Shown: piece by piece, positions 32,485-44,032 of the stretch
Layout: every line of letters starts with the position of its first letter
Numbering within the stretch: position 1 is the stretch's first letter
NCBI GenBank assembly: GCA_951804985.1
Contig: OX638131.1
Location: forward strand, 59,116,351 to 59,180,350
Reading direction: 5' to 3'
Source of the DNA: Dryomyza anilis
Taxonomy: Eukaryota; Arthropoda; Insecta; Diptera; Dryomyzidae
DNA length: 64,000 nt
Made by a program: the position numbers and the translations under genes
Notes under the pieces: model-generated
Databases searched by the model: none
What the model was told of the DNA's origin: nothing
The model's input: only the letters and a program-made list of their open reading frames with translations

Positions 32485-33472
32485 CACACAGAAAAATCCT
32501 CTTTTGGCATGAGGTTAATTGAACCAACGTTTCAGTGTTGGAACCGAAATACATTTGTTTTAACCTCATGTAATTAAAATTAACGTGCCTAATTTTTCTA
32601 CAATCGAAATGTCAGTCCGCGCAACTGTAAGTAACATCATGATTGCATTTTTCATTCTGCCAAAATTTGACGTTTGTACATTTGTAACGGCAACTGAGTA
32701 CGTTATTGTATCAACAAAATAAATGACAAACGGCAACCTCATGTCTATCAGCAGTTCGGTTGCCAGTTTCTTGCCAAAAATTATGGATACATGCAGAAAT
32801 AAATAAACGTTAAAATAGTTCACAAGTGGCAAATGATTGTTTATTAATAGGAAATTCAGTAATTAAGAAAAAAGGAGAAAGAAATATATAAATACAAATT
32901 GATGTTTAGCTAGTGGAATATAATAAAAATATGTGACCATATGTGGCATTATAAATGTTTTTTTTTATTTTGTTTAATTATGATGAAATAAAATATTAAA
33001 TGTGTCTTCATAATAATAATAATAGTTTGGCATTACAGTCCTATAAGAATTTAGGCCGAGCTCTCTCATCATTTTGAGCTGTGCCACCGCGGCTACATGT
33101 GTCTTCATACTGTTTTTATTTTTCAGGGAAAGGGAATTAATATATATATTTTTTGAAATTGTGTGCGTGATATAGTTACGCATCAAAAATACATATAGAA
33201 AACTTTACATAAATAAGTTATCTATATAAAAAAATATTCTCAAAGTAAAATTTCAATGGAAGGTTTCGGCTTGCTTGCTGACTTTGAGGTAAACCTCATG
33301 CTTGCTGAATAGGAGGTTGGCACAACCTCATGCTTACTGACTAGGAGGTTAGCACAATCTCATTCGTGCTGACTAGAAGGTTGGTACAACCTACTAATCA
33401 GCAAGTTTCCGCAACCGAATAATTCGGTAGGACAATTTAGTTGGTTGCTGCAACAAATTAGTTTTCTGTGTG
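32485..33472. mobile_element. TA-flanked MITE e (CACACAGAAAA ends, 988 bp)
   Basis: Inserted in the RTE-like pseudogene: removing it and one TA restores the reading DFVNLGTSI. Ends CACACAGAAAAATCC and TTTTCTGTGTG, TA on each side (32,483-32,484 and 33,473-33,474). Same family as the copies in the palindrome. A short SINE copy is nested at 33,013-33,096. Confidence 0.88.
33013..33096 (-). mobile_element. Short SINE copy with 13-bp target duplication
   Basis: Minus-strand 84-bp element that starts GTAGCCGCGG and ends in an (ATT)n tail. ATGTGTCTTCATA is duplicated on both sides (33,000-33,012 and 33,097-33,109). It matches both ends of the longer SINE at 56,931-57,230 but lacks the tRNA-like A and B boxes in between, so it is an internally deleted copy that nevertheless has clean insertion hallmarks. 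Confidence 0.85.
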
Positions 33473-34675
33473 TAGGTACCAGCATAAACAAGGGAAACAG
33501 TGTCAGCCTGGAGAGTAGCCGAAAAATACCTCTTGCCAACAGGCGTTACTTTGGGCAATTTAGGACCAAAAATTACGCTCTATAAGACGGACAAAAATTA
33601 CGCTCTATAAGTCGTTCATCATTCCAGTCCTCCTCTATGGCGCTGAGGCATGGACGCTTTCCAACACCGCTTTGCAACAACCTACGGAAAATTTATGGCC
33701 CGATATGCGTTTTAAACGAGTACAGAATAAGATGGAACGACGAGCCGTATAAGCTCTACGCCGACATTGACATAGTCAGGCGCATTAAAATCCAGCGCCT
33801 ACGCTTGAACATGTCGAGCGTATGGAGGAAAGCGCTCCAGCAAAGGTGTTCAATTCTGTACCTAGTGGTGGTCATCGTAGGAGAGGGCGTCTGAATATCC
33901 GGTGGAGCGACCAAGTGCGAGACAATCTGACAACACTTGGAGTGCAAAACAGGCGCCAGCGCGCGAAATGCAGGACCGACTGGCGAGGGGTAGTTTCTGC
34001 TTCCGAATCTCATCATTTGCTGTAGTGACCAAATAAGTAAGAAAATTGTGAAATTGAAGACAAATAGTGCATATAAAATGTTAATTTATTTGTTTTTCTT
34101 TTGAAATCGAGGAATATTTATGATAATTTCAAAAAATCATAATTTTATAAGAATCAGCGAAGTTCGGAAATATGGCATCACAGGTTGTGTCGGAACGAAT
34201 TTTTGACAGATTTTTGACACTTTTTCTACGAATGCATTGTTTTGTCGGAATGTAATTCTTTGTGTGAAAAATCTTTTGTTTTGCATTAACCCAACCCAAT
34301 AAACCAAAAACCTGGATATTAAGTTATTATTGTTGTCATTGTAAGCTTGAATACCATAGCGTTCTCCAGCAAAACTGGTAGCTTTTTATCCAATTGAATC
34401 TACCCTTTACCTAAACTTGAAATCGACATTCAATATTCCAATGAGTTTTACCTTAATTGTAAACTATAAATAAAATGTCGTTCTTCACTTGAAGTTTAAC
34501 TTAATTTTGAACTTGAAATCGAAATTCAAATTACACTTGAATTCATGCGCATATATTTCCCTAATTAAATTTTTAAGTATAAAATAAAAGAAAACGCATA
34601 TAAGGTTATAATACTAAATAATATTAAATTAAATAAATAATATAATATTAAAAGGAATTAAAGTATGTCCTACAT

Positions 34676-34713
34676 TAGATTCTCGCTTCGCGGGGTGTAA
34701 TTGTACAGGTGTC
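34676..34713 (-). pseudogene. MIC26/MIC27-like fragment, copy D (very short)
   Basis: Minus-strand TGTACAATTACACC then GCGAAGCGAGAATC, equivalent to the two edges of copy C (45,901-45,960) with the part between deleted. Confidence 0.4.
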
Positions 34714-34819
34714 TGCGTATGAATGAAAATATATTAATTTTTCATAAGCGTATTCGTAAACCTTGGCCACTTACATTGTATATCAGCTCATCGTGCATTT
34801 TCCGTGCAGTAGAATTCTC

Positions 34820-35045
34820 GGGATGACTTTCGTGTTTGGACTTGCAGTATTATATTAATTGATTAAAAACAATGAAAAACAATGATTTCACTAATTGTGC
34901 GAATTGATATTTTGCACGAATCTGGCAATGTTATACATCGCAGTGGCGCAGTTGGGTTCACTGGTTTGATCTTCGCGGCACGTCGTGGATTCTACAAAAA
35001 GTTCCTGTACAATAACACCCCCGCGAAGCGAGAATCTAATGTAGG
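34820..35045 (+). pseudogene. MIC26/MIC27-like gene fragment, copy B
   Basis: DDFRVWTC-type block at 34,822-34,846, then after a shortened gap the frame from 34,903: IDILHESGNVIHRSG, AVGFTGLIFAARRGFYKKF. It ends in N-rich unrelated text at about 35,020. Compared with copy A the intron-like spacer is reduced to about 50 bp. Embedded in the CCAATAAAC element. Confidence 0.55.
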
Positions 35046-35469
35046 ACATACTTTAATTCCTTTTAATATTATATTATTTATTTAATTTAATATTATTTAG
35101 TATTATAACCTTATATGCGTTTTCTTTTATTTTATACTTAACACTTTAATTAGGGAAATATATGCGCTTGAATTCAAGTGTACTTTGAATTTCGATTTCA
35201 AGTTCAAAATTAAGTTAAACTTCAAGTGAAGAACCACATTTTATTTATAATTTAGAATTAAGTTAAAAATCGATGTGATATTGAATGTCGATTTCAAGTT
35301 TAGGTAAAAGCTAGATGCAATTGGATAAAAAGCAACCAGTTTTGCTGAAGAACACTATGGTTTTCAAGCTTACAATGACAAAAATATGAACGCTTTTCAC
35401 CAGTGAAATCTTCGATAACCAATATTCGATAATCACTTAATATCCAGGTTTTTAGTTTATTGGGTAATT

Positions 35470-36393
35470 AATGAACTGTTCCCAGTGATTCGTTCTGTCG
35501 TAATTACGAACTATTTCGGAACTATACGTTAGACAACTCTGGTAAATCAGTGCGAGGTTGGTTCCGATTTCGAAATTAAATAGGCTCTTTTTCTGAACTG
35601 TGCCTGACAGAAAAAATCACAAAACAAAGAGAGCAGAACTGAAAAATATTTCAAAATCAGCCAATCAAAATTGATAAAATATTTTGAAACCAGCCAATCA
35701 AAAATCGATGTGAAGCAAAACTGATGACATATTTGTTTCAGAATGGGATAGAATATTAAACGAAACTCTGAAGTAAAGCTGATTCAAAAGTAAATTAATG
35801 ACAACAAAAACTAAGGAATTTTTTGTGTTTTTGTTATTACAGTGTAATTTATATTATTTTTGTATTATGAATATAAAACTTATGAACAAAATGGAAATTA
35901 TAATAAAAAATGTTGATTTGTACATAAAAAGATGGTATGTTCCTGCCGACCATTATTATGCGTGATGATGACAATCTTTAACATTGTGTTGCAAATTTTG
36001 TTGCAGCAAAATAAGCGAGGTACCACCATTTCAATATTTAAGCTAGAAACCTGTAATAAATGCAAACAAAATATAAATAAATTAAAATCAGTTATTAATT
36101 TGGAGCAGTAAATTTTTCAGTTCTTGGATGCATTTATGGTACTGATTCCGATAATTGCACCAGTTTTATCAAATTAACTACAGCTTTTGAGATATACCCA
36201 ATTATAAATTTTCTCAAATTTTTGTTATTTTTAAAATTCTATTTATATTATATATCAAATATTCTGTATAACAAATTAAATTATATTTTCGGCATTAGAC
36301 GCTGACAATTTTTCTATATATAGCATATGGAATTTTTACACGTATAATTTTTTTATTGCAGAGCAAGATTTTGTCTGCCTAATGTTAAAAAGA
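35470..36393. other. AT-rich stretch, repeated at 46,055-46,335
   Basis: 35,660-35,900 (AAACCAGCCAATCAAAAATC and following) recurs at 46,060-46,280 as part of the tandem duplication. No gene seen. Confidence 0.5.
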
Positions 36394-36593
36394 TAATGTA
36401 TTTGCGCTGTTTGCGCCGCCGCCATCGATGCGCATTATTTGCACCAGTCTCTATCGTTCAAACCGATCACGGTGATAAAGCTTGGCAGCCAATTGCAGCC
36501 GTTGCGAAATAGCGGTTGACTGCAGTTGTTGGAGGTGACAGAATAATCGCACACGTCCAATACATTTTGGTGTCAATCCACATTAATTTATTA
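36394..36593. other. GC-rich flank of hAT copy 1 (host-like target sequence)
   Basis: The block TTTGCGCCGCCGCC ... CGGTTGACTGCAGTTGTTGG recurs at 47,246-47,413 and directly precedes the hAT left end in both duplication units. It looks like the original target locus; product unknown. Confidence 0.5.
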
Positions 36594-36939
36594 GCAGCAA
36601 CAAGGGTAATGGGAGCTAGAGAGCTGAATTTAGCTCAAAGAGGCAAATGTTTTTCTCAGCTCACGAGCCTTATCATTTGGCTTGAGAAATATTTTTTTCG
36701 GCTCGTGAGCTAAAAATTTCGGCTCACGAGCTGAGAGCCAAAAATTTGAAGAGCCGAAAAATGTGGCTCGTTGCCAAAAATTGTAAGAGTCAAACAATTT
36801 TTAACGAGCCGAAATTTAGCTCTTTTTTGGCTCTTATATTTATATTTTATTTTGTATGCTACATTTGGTTAGCTGACTTTTTTTTAATTTTTTTACAATT
36901 TGAAAATATTGATTTTAAAGTTAAAAATTTGTACATATG

Positions 36940-37320
36940 GATGGTCTGGATTCACATCCAGGTATGTCATTGGAACCTCTTTGGGTGACTCTGTTCCTGT
37001 TGGAATATATACGACAGGTACGTCATTGGAACCTCTTTGGGTGAATCTGTTCCTGTTTGCATATTTACGCACCCAAGTGCGATTTGGAACTTTTTTTGAA
37101 TAAATCTCTTTCTGTGGGTCTAGATACGTATCCAGGTACTACATTGGAACTTTTTTTTTTGGTATTATCTGTTCCAATGAGTATGGATCTGTCACCCTTG
37201 GAACCAATTCAACCAAAAAAATTCCAATGACGCACATGGATGAGTATCTAGGGCCAGAGGAACCGATTCACCTAAAAGGGTTCCAATGTAACTGAATGTG
37301 AATCTATACACATTGGAACA
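36940..37320. repeat. Inverted minisatellite-like block of hAT copy 1
   Basis: Units of about 70 bp with CATTGGAAC and GGTGAATCTGTTCC recur in direct order, then in inverted order (GGAACCGATTCACC, GTTCCAATG) further right, so the block folds on itself. Same block in copy 2 at 47,762-48,090. Confidence 0.7.
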
Positions 37321-39332
37321 TTTAACGTTGTTCTTCGTTTTTCTACGGATCGTTTTTTGATGAAACGATTCAAACATTTTTAAACAAAAGTTTCTAGCGT
37401 AATTTTTGAGCTGAGACAATTGAGTAAAAGTTCCGATTAAAACGTTTTGCTTTTCGTTCCATTCCCAACCCCTGCCTATAATCCATGTACTGTTAGTAAA
37501 AAATTTTTGTTTTCGAATAAACAATGATATATATGTCTACAAAAAAAAATTTAAAATTTCTACTAAAAAATTTATTAAATAACATAAAATATTGAGAAAA
37601 TGGGTCGACACGTTGTGTTGAATTCTGCGGAATTTATAAGTTATGATCAAACAAACGATACATCAGAGTGTTTAATTTGTAAAAGAAATTGAGTGCAAAA
37701 AAAACTAATAATATTAAACGTCATTATAAAATATACCATGAAACTAATTTTAATAATAAAAATAATTATAATAATATAAATTTTAAAAAATTAATACATC
37801 CATACGAAGATATGTTTAAACTAAATCTAAATTCCAATAATATAGTTCAAAAAGTTAGTGAAAGTTCAATTAAAATAAAAAAAAAAAAATAATTGCAGAA
37901 ACTGTATATAAAAAAATGATGTGTTTAAAAATAGATTTAGCTACGAGAATGAATAAAAATATACTCGGAATAAATATTCAATACATAAAAAATTACAAAA
38001 TAAATATCAACACATTAGGAATGATTCAATTCGAAAAAAAACATACTGGAGAATTCTTAAAGCAAGAAATAATAAAATGTCTTGCAGAATATAATATTGG
38101 TGTACGTCAAATATATTCAAGCACTACAGACAATGGTGCATACGTTCTCAAGGTGTCCAAATTACTACATGAATAACAAGATGAAATGCAGGTAAATATT
38201 TAATTTATTTTGGATGTATATCTTCCAATTCTGTATGTTTAATATTTTGGTTACTTTCGGATACGTTAATATTCATTTACAATATTTTGACCATTTTTTA
38301 CATAGTAAAAAATGTCAAAAAGCTAATTTAAATTTTAACATCGACATTAATTTGTCTATGAATATGCGCCATTACTTTTAAATTTAAACTTAATTAAAAA
38401 TTTTATTTTTAAAAGGTACTTAATGACAATTATTCCAGAGAATCAGCAAACATGGAGAATGTCGACGAAATACATACGCGCACTAATTCAGTTTTATCTG
38501 TGGTTAGATGCACTGCACATACTATTCAACTTGCTGCATACGATGTTTTAAAAACGGTTTAAAATAATATAGAAGATTGCAGAAAATGTGTGAAAATGAT
38601 AAGAACAATTATTCGTGGATCGAATTGCGGAATGCACATGCCAACACTTGATAACGCAACACGTTGGAACTCAACATTCGATATGTTGCGCTCATTATTA
38701 AATATAAGGAGTTTTGTAGAAGAAAATCATTACAGAATTCCGGATGTTGATTGGGCATTTTGTGAAAGTATATAAACCACTATCAGAATGTACACTACAA
38801 CTTCAACATGAGCAATATATTATCGGAGATTTCTATAGAGATTGGCTTTGTTGTGAACTTGAAGACGTATCATATAGAAACAATATATATGCAGATAAAT
38901 TACTTTCAGCTTTGAAAACGCGCAAAGATAGTCTTCTACATAACGAAGCTTTTATATCAGCTATTTACGTAGATCCTCGTTTTAATTTTCCCTGCTCACC
39001 GTTTTTAAATCAGGTACAAAAAGACATAGCCATTGTTAGAATTGCATTGTTATAAATATTTATACTTATTAGGGCTGTGTGGTTAAAATATATATTTATT
39101 CAAGAGCTTTCAGAGAAGAAAATTTACTTTTAAAATTAATAGAAATATAAATATATAAATTATAATATATAAATTATAATATATAAATTATAATATATAA
39201 ATTTAAATGACCAAGAACAAAGTAGTAAAGAAATTTAAAATATTTCAGAACGCAAAAGTTAAATAATAAAAAAATTTTAATAATTTAAAATATTGATAAT
39301 AAGTAATTAGTATTTACATAGTCAAACAGCTT

Positions 39333-39346
39333 ATTATTCGATTAAT
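39333..39346 (+). repeat. 14-bp target duplication of the R1-clade LINE, left
   Basis: ATTATTCGATTAAT, repeated at 44,635-44,648 after the poly(A) tail. The uninterrupted hAT copies 2 and 3 carry the single site (near 49,991 and 53,555). Confidence 0.9.
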
Positions 39347-39998
39347 GGTGGGGCCAAGCTCAGGCTACCACCGGGGTCGCAGGTGGCGGATAGCGATCTA
39401 GCTGCTTTCTTTAGCAGCCCCCGACCAAGAGCGACAGGAGCGGAGGGCATGAACTGAAAAGCTCATTAACGCCTAAAGATGTTCCTGTGACAGGGCGAGA
39501 GGACACCGCCCTTAAAATAGGTGCTCAGAACGACGTAGTGAGCTGGCAGTGTGGCCGCAAAGTCTATCGCACCACCATATCCGAGAACAAACCCATGATG
39601 ACGATCTACTGGAACTCGACACGGACTTATGATTTGTACAATGTATATGAATAGTTTGATATGGGCCGACAGCTGTGGCATTCTGTTACCTCAATATACG
39701 GGAGTGAAATCCCGTAGAAATGGCTTTCAGGTAAATGTTACAGCTGCCTTCCGTCCCGTTAAACCCCTAGCAAGGGCTCGGAGAACGCTCGATGTCTGTA
39801 ACCATTCAGTTGGTGATGCAGGTTTAGATGAGATTATACCCTGATTAGCGCTCAACCTGGCTCTGAACACAAGCACCCATAAGGACTTGTGTCAACCCTA
39901 GCGAGGACCTCACTGCTTGCAAAGGGACCCTCGGGGTCAACACGCGGCCGACTGCATGACGGACGGAGATAACGACTTCAAGTTGGGACCCAACAGAA

Positions 39999-41399
39999 AT
40001 GATGAATGAAACAACAAAAAACCAAACCCCCAAAAATACGGAGAATAAGCAGATTGAAACTGCGTTCATGAATAGCTCGAAAATCTTGCGATCACCGGTG
40101 AATACTCCACTTTCATCCGTGACCATCCGAAGAAACCTCGTGGAAACAAACGTTGAAACACCACAAGAGACGCCAAATGTATTAGAGAGAGGTGCGAATG
40201 AAGCTACACCCCGATATAGCTCACCCCGTCAAGAGTTTATACTGAAGATGAGATACTCGGAAGAAGAAACTCTCGGAAAATGCCAAAAGGTTCTCCAGAA
40301 AATGAGACTGGCGATAAACAGACAGAGAAACATCAATATGGATGTCCAAAATGGAGTATCGGAGCTGGAAGAGCTACTTGATATAATTGGAGACTATCGC
40401 AGAAACTGGAAAACCGCGGAAAAAGAAAAAGAGACAAGCAAAACCACTGCTGAGATCTCAAAAAATGCAAAGAAAAGAGGCGTTATCACAACGTCTTCAA
40501 TACCTCAGAAGAAACGCAGCGCATCAAGCCCGGCTGAGAAAAACCCCGGAAAGAAACCGAGGGAAAGCTCTATTGAGATGGAAAAAACGATGACAACAAA
40601 AAGACGACCGCGCGAAGAAAACTCGAGAAACGATAAGATACCCTGGAGACCAAAGAAGGAAGTTGTAAGAAAGAAGCCTCCAAGAAAGCCAAAGGAGCGC
40701 TCAGAAGCTGTCATCATTCGACCAATGGAGGGTCACAGTTACGCTGAAGTTCTCAGAAACATAAGAAACAACGTCAAACCGGACGAGGCAAATGTCGCGA
40801 TCCGCTCCATCTGGAAGACAAAAACGGGTGCAATTCTGCTTGAGATGGGAAAAGGTGGAAAGAAAGACGAGTTCTGCGATGCTATCAAGGACATTGTGAA
40901 AGAAGCAGCTTTGGTAAAAGATTTAAAACCTAGAGCCACAATAGAGATAAGAGATCTTGACGACCTCTCTACAAAAGAAGAAGTTGTCGCCGCCATAAAC
41001 GCTGCAACAAATATAGAAGGGGATGATATCACAGTCCACCTGACTGACACGAATAATAGAGAGCAACGCAAGGCATTTGTCTCACTACCAGTGACTGGCG
41101 CAAATGAATTATTAAAGACGGAACGTATAAAAATTGCTTGGACAAATTGCAGAATCCAGTATCGAGAGGAAAGAAAACGGTGCTTCAGGTGCTTCGGGTC
41201 AGGCCATATGCAGTGGGAATGCGAAGGACCAGACAGAAAGGGCATGGGACTATGCATCCGTTGTGGCGAGAAGGGCCATCAGCTGAAAGAGTGCAAAAAT
41301 CCACCAAAATGCTGTATCTGCTCGGAAGACGCACAGAGCGCGGTAGACCACTTGCCCGGATCGAGAAGCTGCAAGGCAAGTAAACAAAAGGCGCGATGA
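39999..41399 (+). CDS. R1-clade ORF1 (gag-like nucleic-acid-binding protein), 466 aa
   Basis: ORF1 proteins of this clade coat the element RNA. The N-terminal half is polar, with a highly basic KKK/RKP-rich stretch (about residues 130-235). The middle (245-385) resembles the gag-like RRM-type region. The C-terminus has three zinc knuckles: CFRCFGSGHMQWEC from residue 395, CIRCGEKGHQLKEC from residue 419, and a CCIC-type knuckle from about 437. The stop overlaps the start of ORF2 in ATGA at 41,396-41,399, the arrangement expected for coupled translation. Intact. The first of two adjacent ATGs was taken as the start. Confidence 0.9.
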   Translation: MMNETTKNQTPKNTENKQIETAFMNSSKILRSPVNTPLSSVTIRRNLVETNVETPQETPNVLERGANEATPRYSSPRQEFILKMRYSEEETLGKCQKVLQKMRLAINRQRNINMDVQNGVSELEELLDIIGDYRRNWKTAEKEKETSKTTAEISKNAKKRGVITTSSIPQKKRSASSPAEKNPGKKPRESSIEMEKTMTTKRRPREENSRNDKIPWRPKKEVVRKKPPRKPKERSEAVIIRPMEGHSYAEVLRNIRNNVKPDEANVAIRSIWKTKTGAILLEMGKGGKKDEFCDAIKDIVKEAALVKDLKPRATIEIRDLDDLSTKEEVVAAINAATNIEGDDITVHLTDTNNREQRKAFVSLPVTGANELLKTERIKIAWTNCRIQYREERKRCFRCFGSGHMQWECEGPDRKGMGLCIRCGEKGHQLKECKNPPKCCICSEDAQSAVDHLPGSRSCKASKQKAR

Positions 41400-44032
41400 A
41401 AATACTTCGGTTAAATATGCATAGAGGAAAGGTGGCAGATGCTCTCTTGCCTCAAATAGTAATAGAACAGGAAGCGGATATTGCAATCATCAGCGAGCAA
41501 TACACAATGAAAACAAGCGGGTTCTGGCTCCATGACGACACGGAAACTGCAGCAATATGGATACCAAACACCAGCCAAATACAACCAAATAGTAGTGGAA
41601 AAGGAAATGGCTTCGTCTGGGTGCAGATTAACAACGCCACCCTGGTCAGCTGCTACCTTACTCCTAGCGATCGCATCGACGAATTCCAGAGAAAGCTGGA
41701 AGGGATCGAAGATACGATAAGAGACATCGGTGGACACCTGATAGTGGCGGGTGATTTTAATTCTCGAGCAGCAGAATGGGGAATGCAAACAACCAACTCA
41801 AGAGGCAGAAAAATTGTGCAAATGGCTGCTAGAACCGGGCTTATAGTTTCAAACGTGGGAAACGTGTCAACCTTCAGGCGACCTGGGTGCGAGGGCACCA
41901 TACCGGACATAACCTTGGTATCCGAGAGAATTGCGAACAAAATAAAAAATTGGAAAGTACTCGAAATTTATACGGCCAGCGACCACCAGTATATTTCATA
42001 CAACTTTCAAGCAGGCGGCATGGTATCCGCAATAAAGAGCAGTACGAGTACCCGCAAATGGAACGTGGGCAAACTGAACACACCCGTTCTTGTGGCAGAG
42101 ATAGATAGACGAATGGAAGAAGTGGAAATTGACGAAGACGCAAAAACCGTAGTGAAACGAGTTATGACTATCATCCGACTGGGTTGTAACAAAGCGATGC
42201 CTAGGGCGAAACGACCTAATATAAATAAAACGGCGGTACACTGGTGGAACGACACCATAGATGACCTTAGACGAAATTGCATCCGAAGTAGACGCAAATT
42301 TACCAGAGCAGTTCGCAGGGGCATATCCGAAGCGGAGCGCATAGAATATAAACAGGCAAAGAAAAGACTCCGCAACGCTATATTCAACAGTAAGAGAGAA
42401 CTGTGGGAAGAATTACGCGAAGATTTAAATAGAAACCCATGGGGTCTGGGCTATAAAATTGTCATGAAAAAGCTTGGGGTTAAGAACCCGGTACGCGAAA
42501 TGGATGAGAAAACCATGGATAATATTGTGAAGTCGCTTTTCCCGACACACGATATCAGGGAAGACATTGCAGATGCGGAAGATACTACAAACTGCACTCT
42601 GTTCACAGAAGAGGAACTCAAAGCAGCCGCCCGTAGTCTCCAAAACAAAAAGGCGCCTGGTCCGGACGGAATACCAACAGAAGTAATAAAAGAGATAGCA
42701 AACCATCGACCCGAGATACTCCTGAACATGTATAATAGCTGTTTAAAAGAAGGAGTGTTTCCGGAGGCTTGGAAAAAACAGCAACTTGTTCTTATCAGCA
42801 AAGGAAAGGGAGACCCTGAATCTCCATCTGCATACAGACCACTCTGTATGCTAGATACGGCAGGGAAACTACTAGAGCGACTAATAAAACCGCGACTTGA
42901 AGAAGCTATCCGAGCAGGAGGAGGACTATCAAAGAGGCAGCATGGATTCCGCCCAGGGAAGTCCACTATTGGAGCTTTAAAAGAGGTAGTTCGTGTAGTC
43001 GAAGCCGCACAACAGGAGACACAATTCACCAGACCCGTGGTTCTTCTTGCTACCCTCGATATCAAGAACGCTTTCAACAGTCTTAGATGGACAGATATTT
43101 TGCAAGCTCTCGAAAACAACTTCGCTGTACCGCAATACCTCATGAAGATGATCAAGAGCTACCTGAAAGACAGGGAACTCATATACAACACGAGTGGAGG
43201 CCCGAGGAAAATGCAAGTCACTTCGGGTGCAGCACAGGGATCTATCCTGGGTCCAGATCTGTGGAACATAAGTTATAATGAAATACTAAAAATCGAAATG
43301 CCGGAGGATACATTTCTAGTGGGCTACGCGGATGACATCGCAGCAGTAATCAAAGCCAGAAACACGGACGAAGCACAACGCAGACTTAGACAAGTAATGA
43401 TAAGAACGAAAGCATGGCTAGACTCACATGGACTGCAGCTGGCCACACACAAAACAGAGCTCCTACTACTCACCAGACGACAGATCCCCGTTGAGATAGA
43501 CATTAGAGTCGGCGATGTGGTAATACCCACTAAAAAATCGGTGAACTACCTCGGCATAAGACTGGATCCGAAGCTAACATACATGAGCCAGATCCATTAT
43601 GCATGCAATAAAGCTGCAAAAACAACAGCACAGCTCAGCCGGTTAATGGCGAACATTGGGGGACCGCTTCCAAGCAAACGCAAGCTGCTCATGGAAGCCA
43701 GTAACGGCATTCTCCTCTATGGATGCGACATCTGGGCGGGAGCACTGAACACGAAACAAAGGGCCAATACTCTCTTGGCAGTGCAGAGAACGGCTGCTCT
43801 ACGGGTTACCTCAGCATACCGAACAGTATCGGCGTCTGCAGTACTCGTAATAGCAGGAATGATCCCAATAGATCTCCAAGCACAGGAGCGTAAGAAAATA
43901 TGGACACTGAAGCAGAACGAACGACGCGAATCGTCATCAATAGATGTAGAAAAGCAGCAGACATTTGCAAATTGGCAAACACGCTGGAACAACGACAAAA
44001 AACGGAAGGTGGACGCAAAGACTTATCCCTAA
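41396..44032 (+). CDS. R1-clade ORF2 endonuclease-reverse transcriptase, 878 aa as read
   Basis: Residues 1-220 form an APE-type endonuclease: N7, the E34 of ISEQY, GDFNSRAAEWG near 119-129 and ASDHQYISYNF. Reverse transcriptase spans about 400-700: NKKAPGPDGIPTEV, AYRPLCMLDTAGKLLER, LDIKNAFNSLRW, GAAQGSILGP and the YADD catalytic box at about 644-647. The frame ends prematurely at 44,032 because of six A residues at 43,997-44,002. With one fewer the frame would pass into the C-terminal region at 44,003-44,381. Starts in the ATGA overlap with ORF1. Otherwise undamaged, so a very young copy. Confidence 0.92.
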   Translation: MKILRLNMHRGKVADALLPQIVIEQEADIAIISEQYTMKTSGFWLHDDTETAAIWIPNTSQIQPNSSGKGNGFVWVQINNATLVSCYLTPSDRIDEFQRKLEGIEDTIRDIGGHLIVAGDFNSRAAEWGMQTTNSRGRKIVQMAARTGLIVSNVGNVSTFRRPGCEGTIPDITLVSERIANKIKNWKVLEIYTASDHQYISYNFQAGGMVSAIKSSTSTRKWNVGKLNTPVLVAEIDRRMEEVEIDEDAKTVVKRVMTIIRLGCNKAMPRAKRPNINKTAVHWWNDTIDDLRRNCIRSRRKFTRAVRRGISEAERIEYKQAKKRLRNAIFNSKRELWEELREDLNRNPWGLGYKIVMKKLGVKNPVREMDEKTMDNIVKSLFPTHDIREDIADAEDTTNCTLFTEEELKAAARSLQNKKAPGPDGIPTEVIKEIANHRPEILLNMYNSCLKEGVFPEAWKKQQLVLISKGKGDPESPSAYRPLCMLDTAGKLLERLIKPRLEEAIRAGGGLSKRQHGFRPGKSTIGALKEVVRVVEAAQQETQFTRPVVLLATLDIKNAFNSLRWTDILQALENNFAVPQYLMKMIKSYLKDRELIYNTSGGPRKMQVTSGAAQGSILGPDLWNISYNEILKIEMPEDTFLVGYADDIAAVIKARNTDEAQRRLRQVMIRTKAWLDSHGLQLATHKTELLLLTRRQIPVEIDIRVGDVVIPTKKSVNYLGIRLDPKLTYMSQIHYACNKAAKTTAQLSRLMANIGGPLPSKRKLLMEASNGILLYGCDIWAGALNTKQRANTLLAVQRTAALRVTSAYRTVSASAVLVIAGMIPIDLQAQERKKIWTLKQNERRESSSIDVEKQQTFANWQTRWNNDKKRKVDAKTYP

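Larger units (their letters stand above)
31400..34019 (+). pseudogene. RTE-like LINE, second copy, broken and split by a MITE
   Basis: Plus-strand relative of the RTE-like element at 19,565-24,898. The segment 31,400-31,864 shares DGNLVTD, KNNKAAGSDGLPAEL and CPILKKG. The segment 31,953-32,480 shares DYKAPFDSPIRSRLYA and GLRQGDSLSCDFFN; the YVDD/IDI box is damaged and the text around it shortened. After an inserted MITE (32,485-33,472) the frame resumes with GTSI and the C-terminal block near 33,650-34,019. There are multiple frameshifts. Its left end is fused to a scrap of the CACACAG MITE family (31,346-31,400). Confidence 0.85.
34294..35465. mobile_element. Palindromic inverted-repeat element (CCAATAAAC family), 1.17 kb
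   Basis: Left end ACCCAATAAACCAAAAACC and right end complement TTTAGTTTATTGGGT. The two halves are largely inverted copies of each other (for example CGCATATAAGGTTATAATAC and GTATTATAACCTTATATGCG). The middle (34,676-35,045) carries MIC26/MIC27-like fragments in both orientations. No transposase. Relatives at 26,550-26,815 and 45,528-46,057. Confidence 0.75.

Noticed and set aside
32485..33472. CRISPR-like spaced repeats (AGGTTG...CAACCT arrays)
   Set aside because: Repeats are degenerate palindromes within a MITE with clear termini and TA duplication, in a eukaryotic genome.
40739..41257. Long minus-strand frames across the R1 ORF1 and ORF2
   Set aside because: Antisense shadows of strong coding regions; no domain content.
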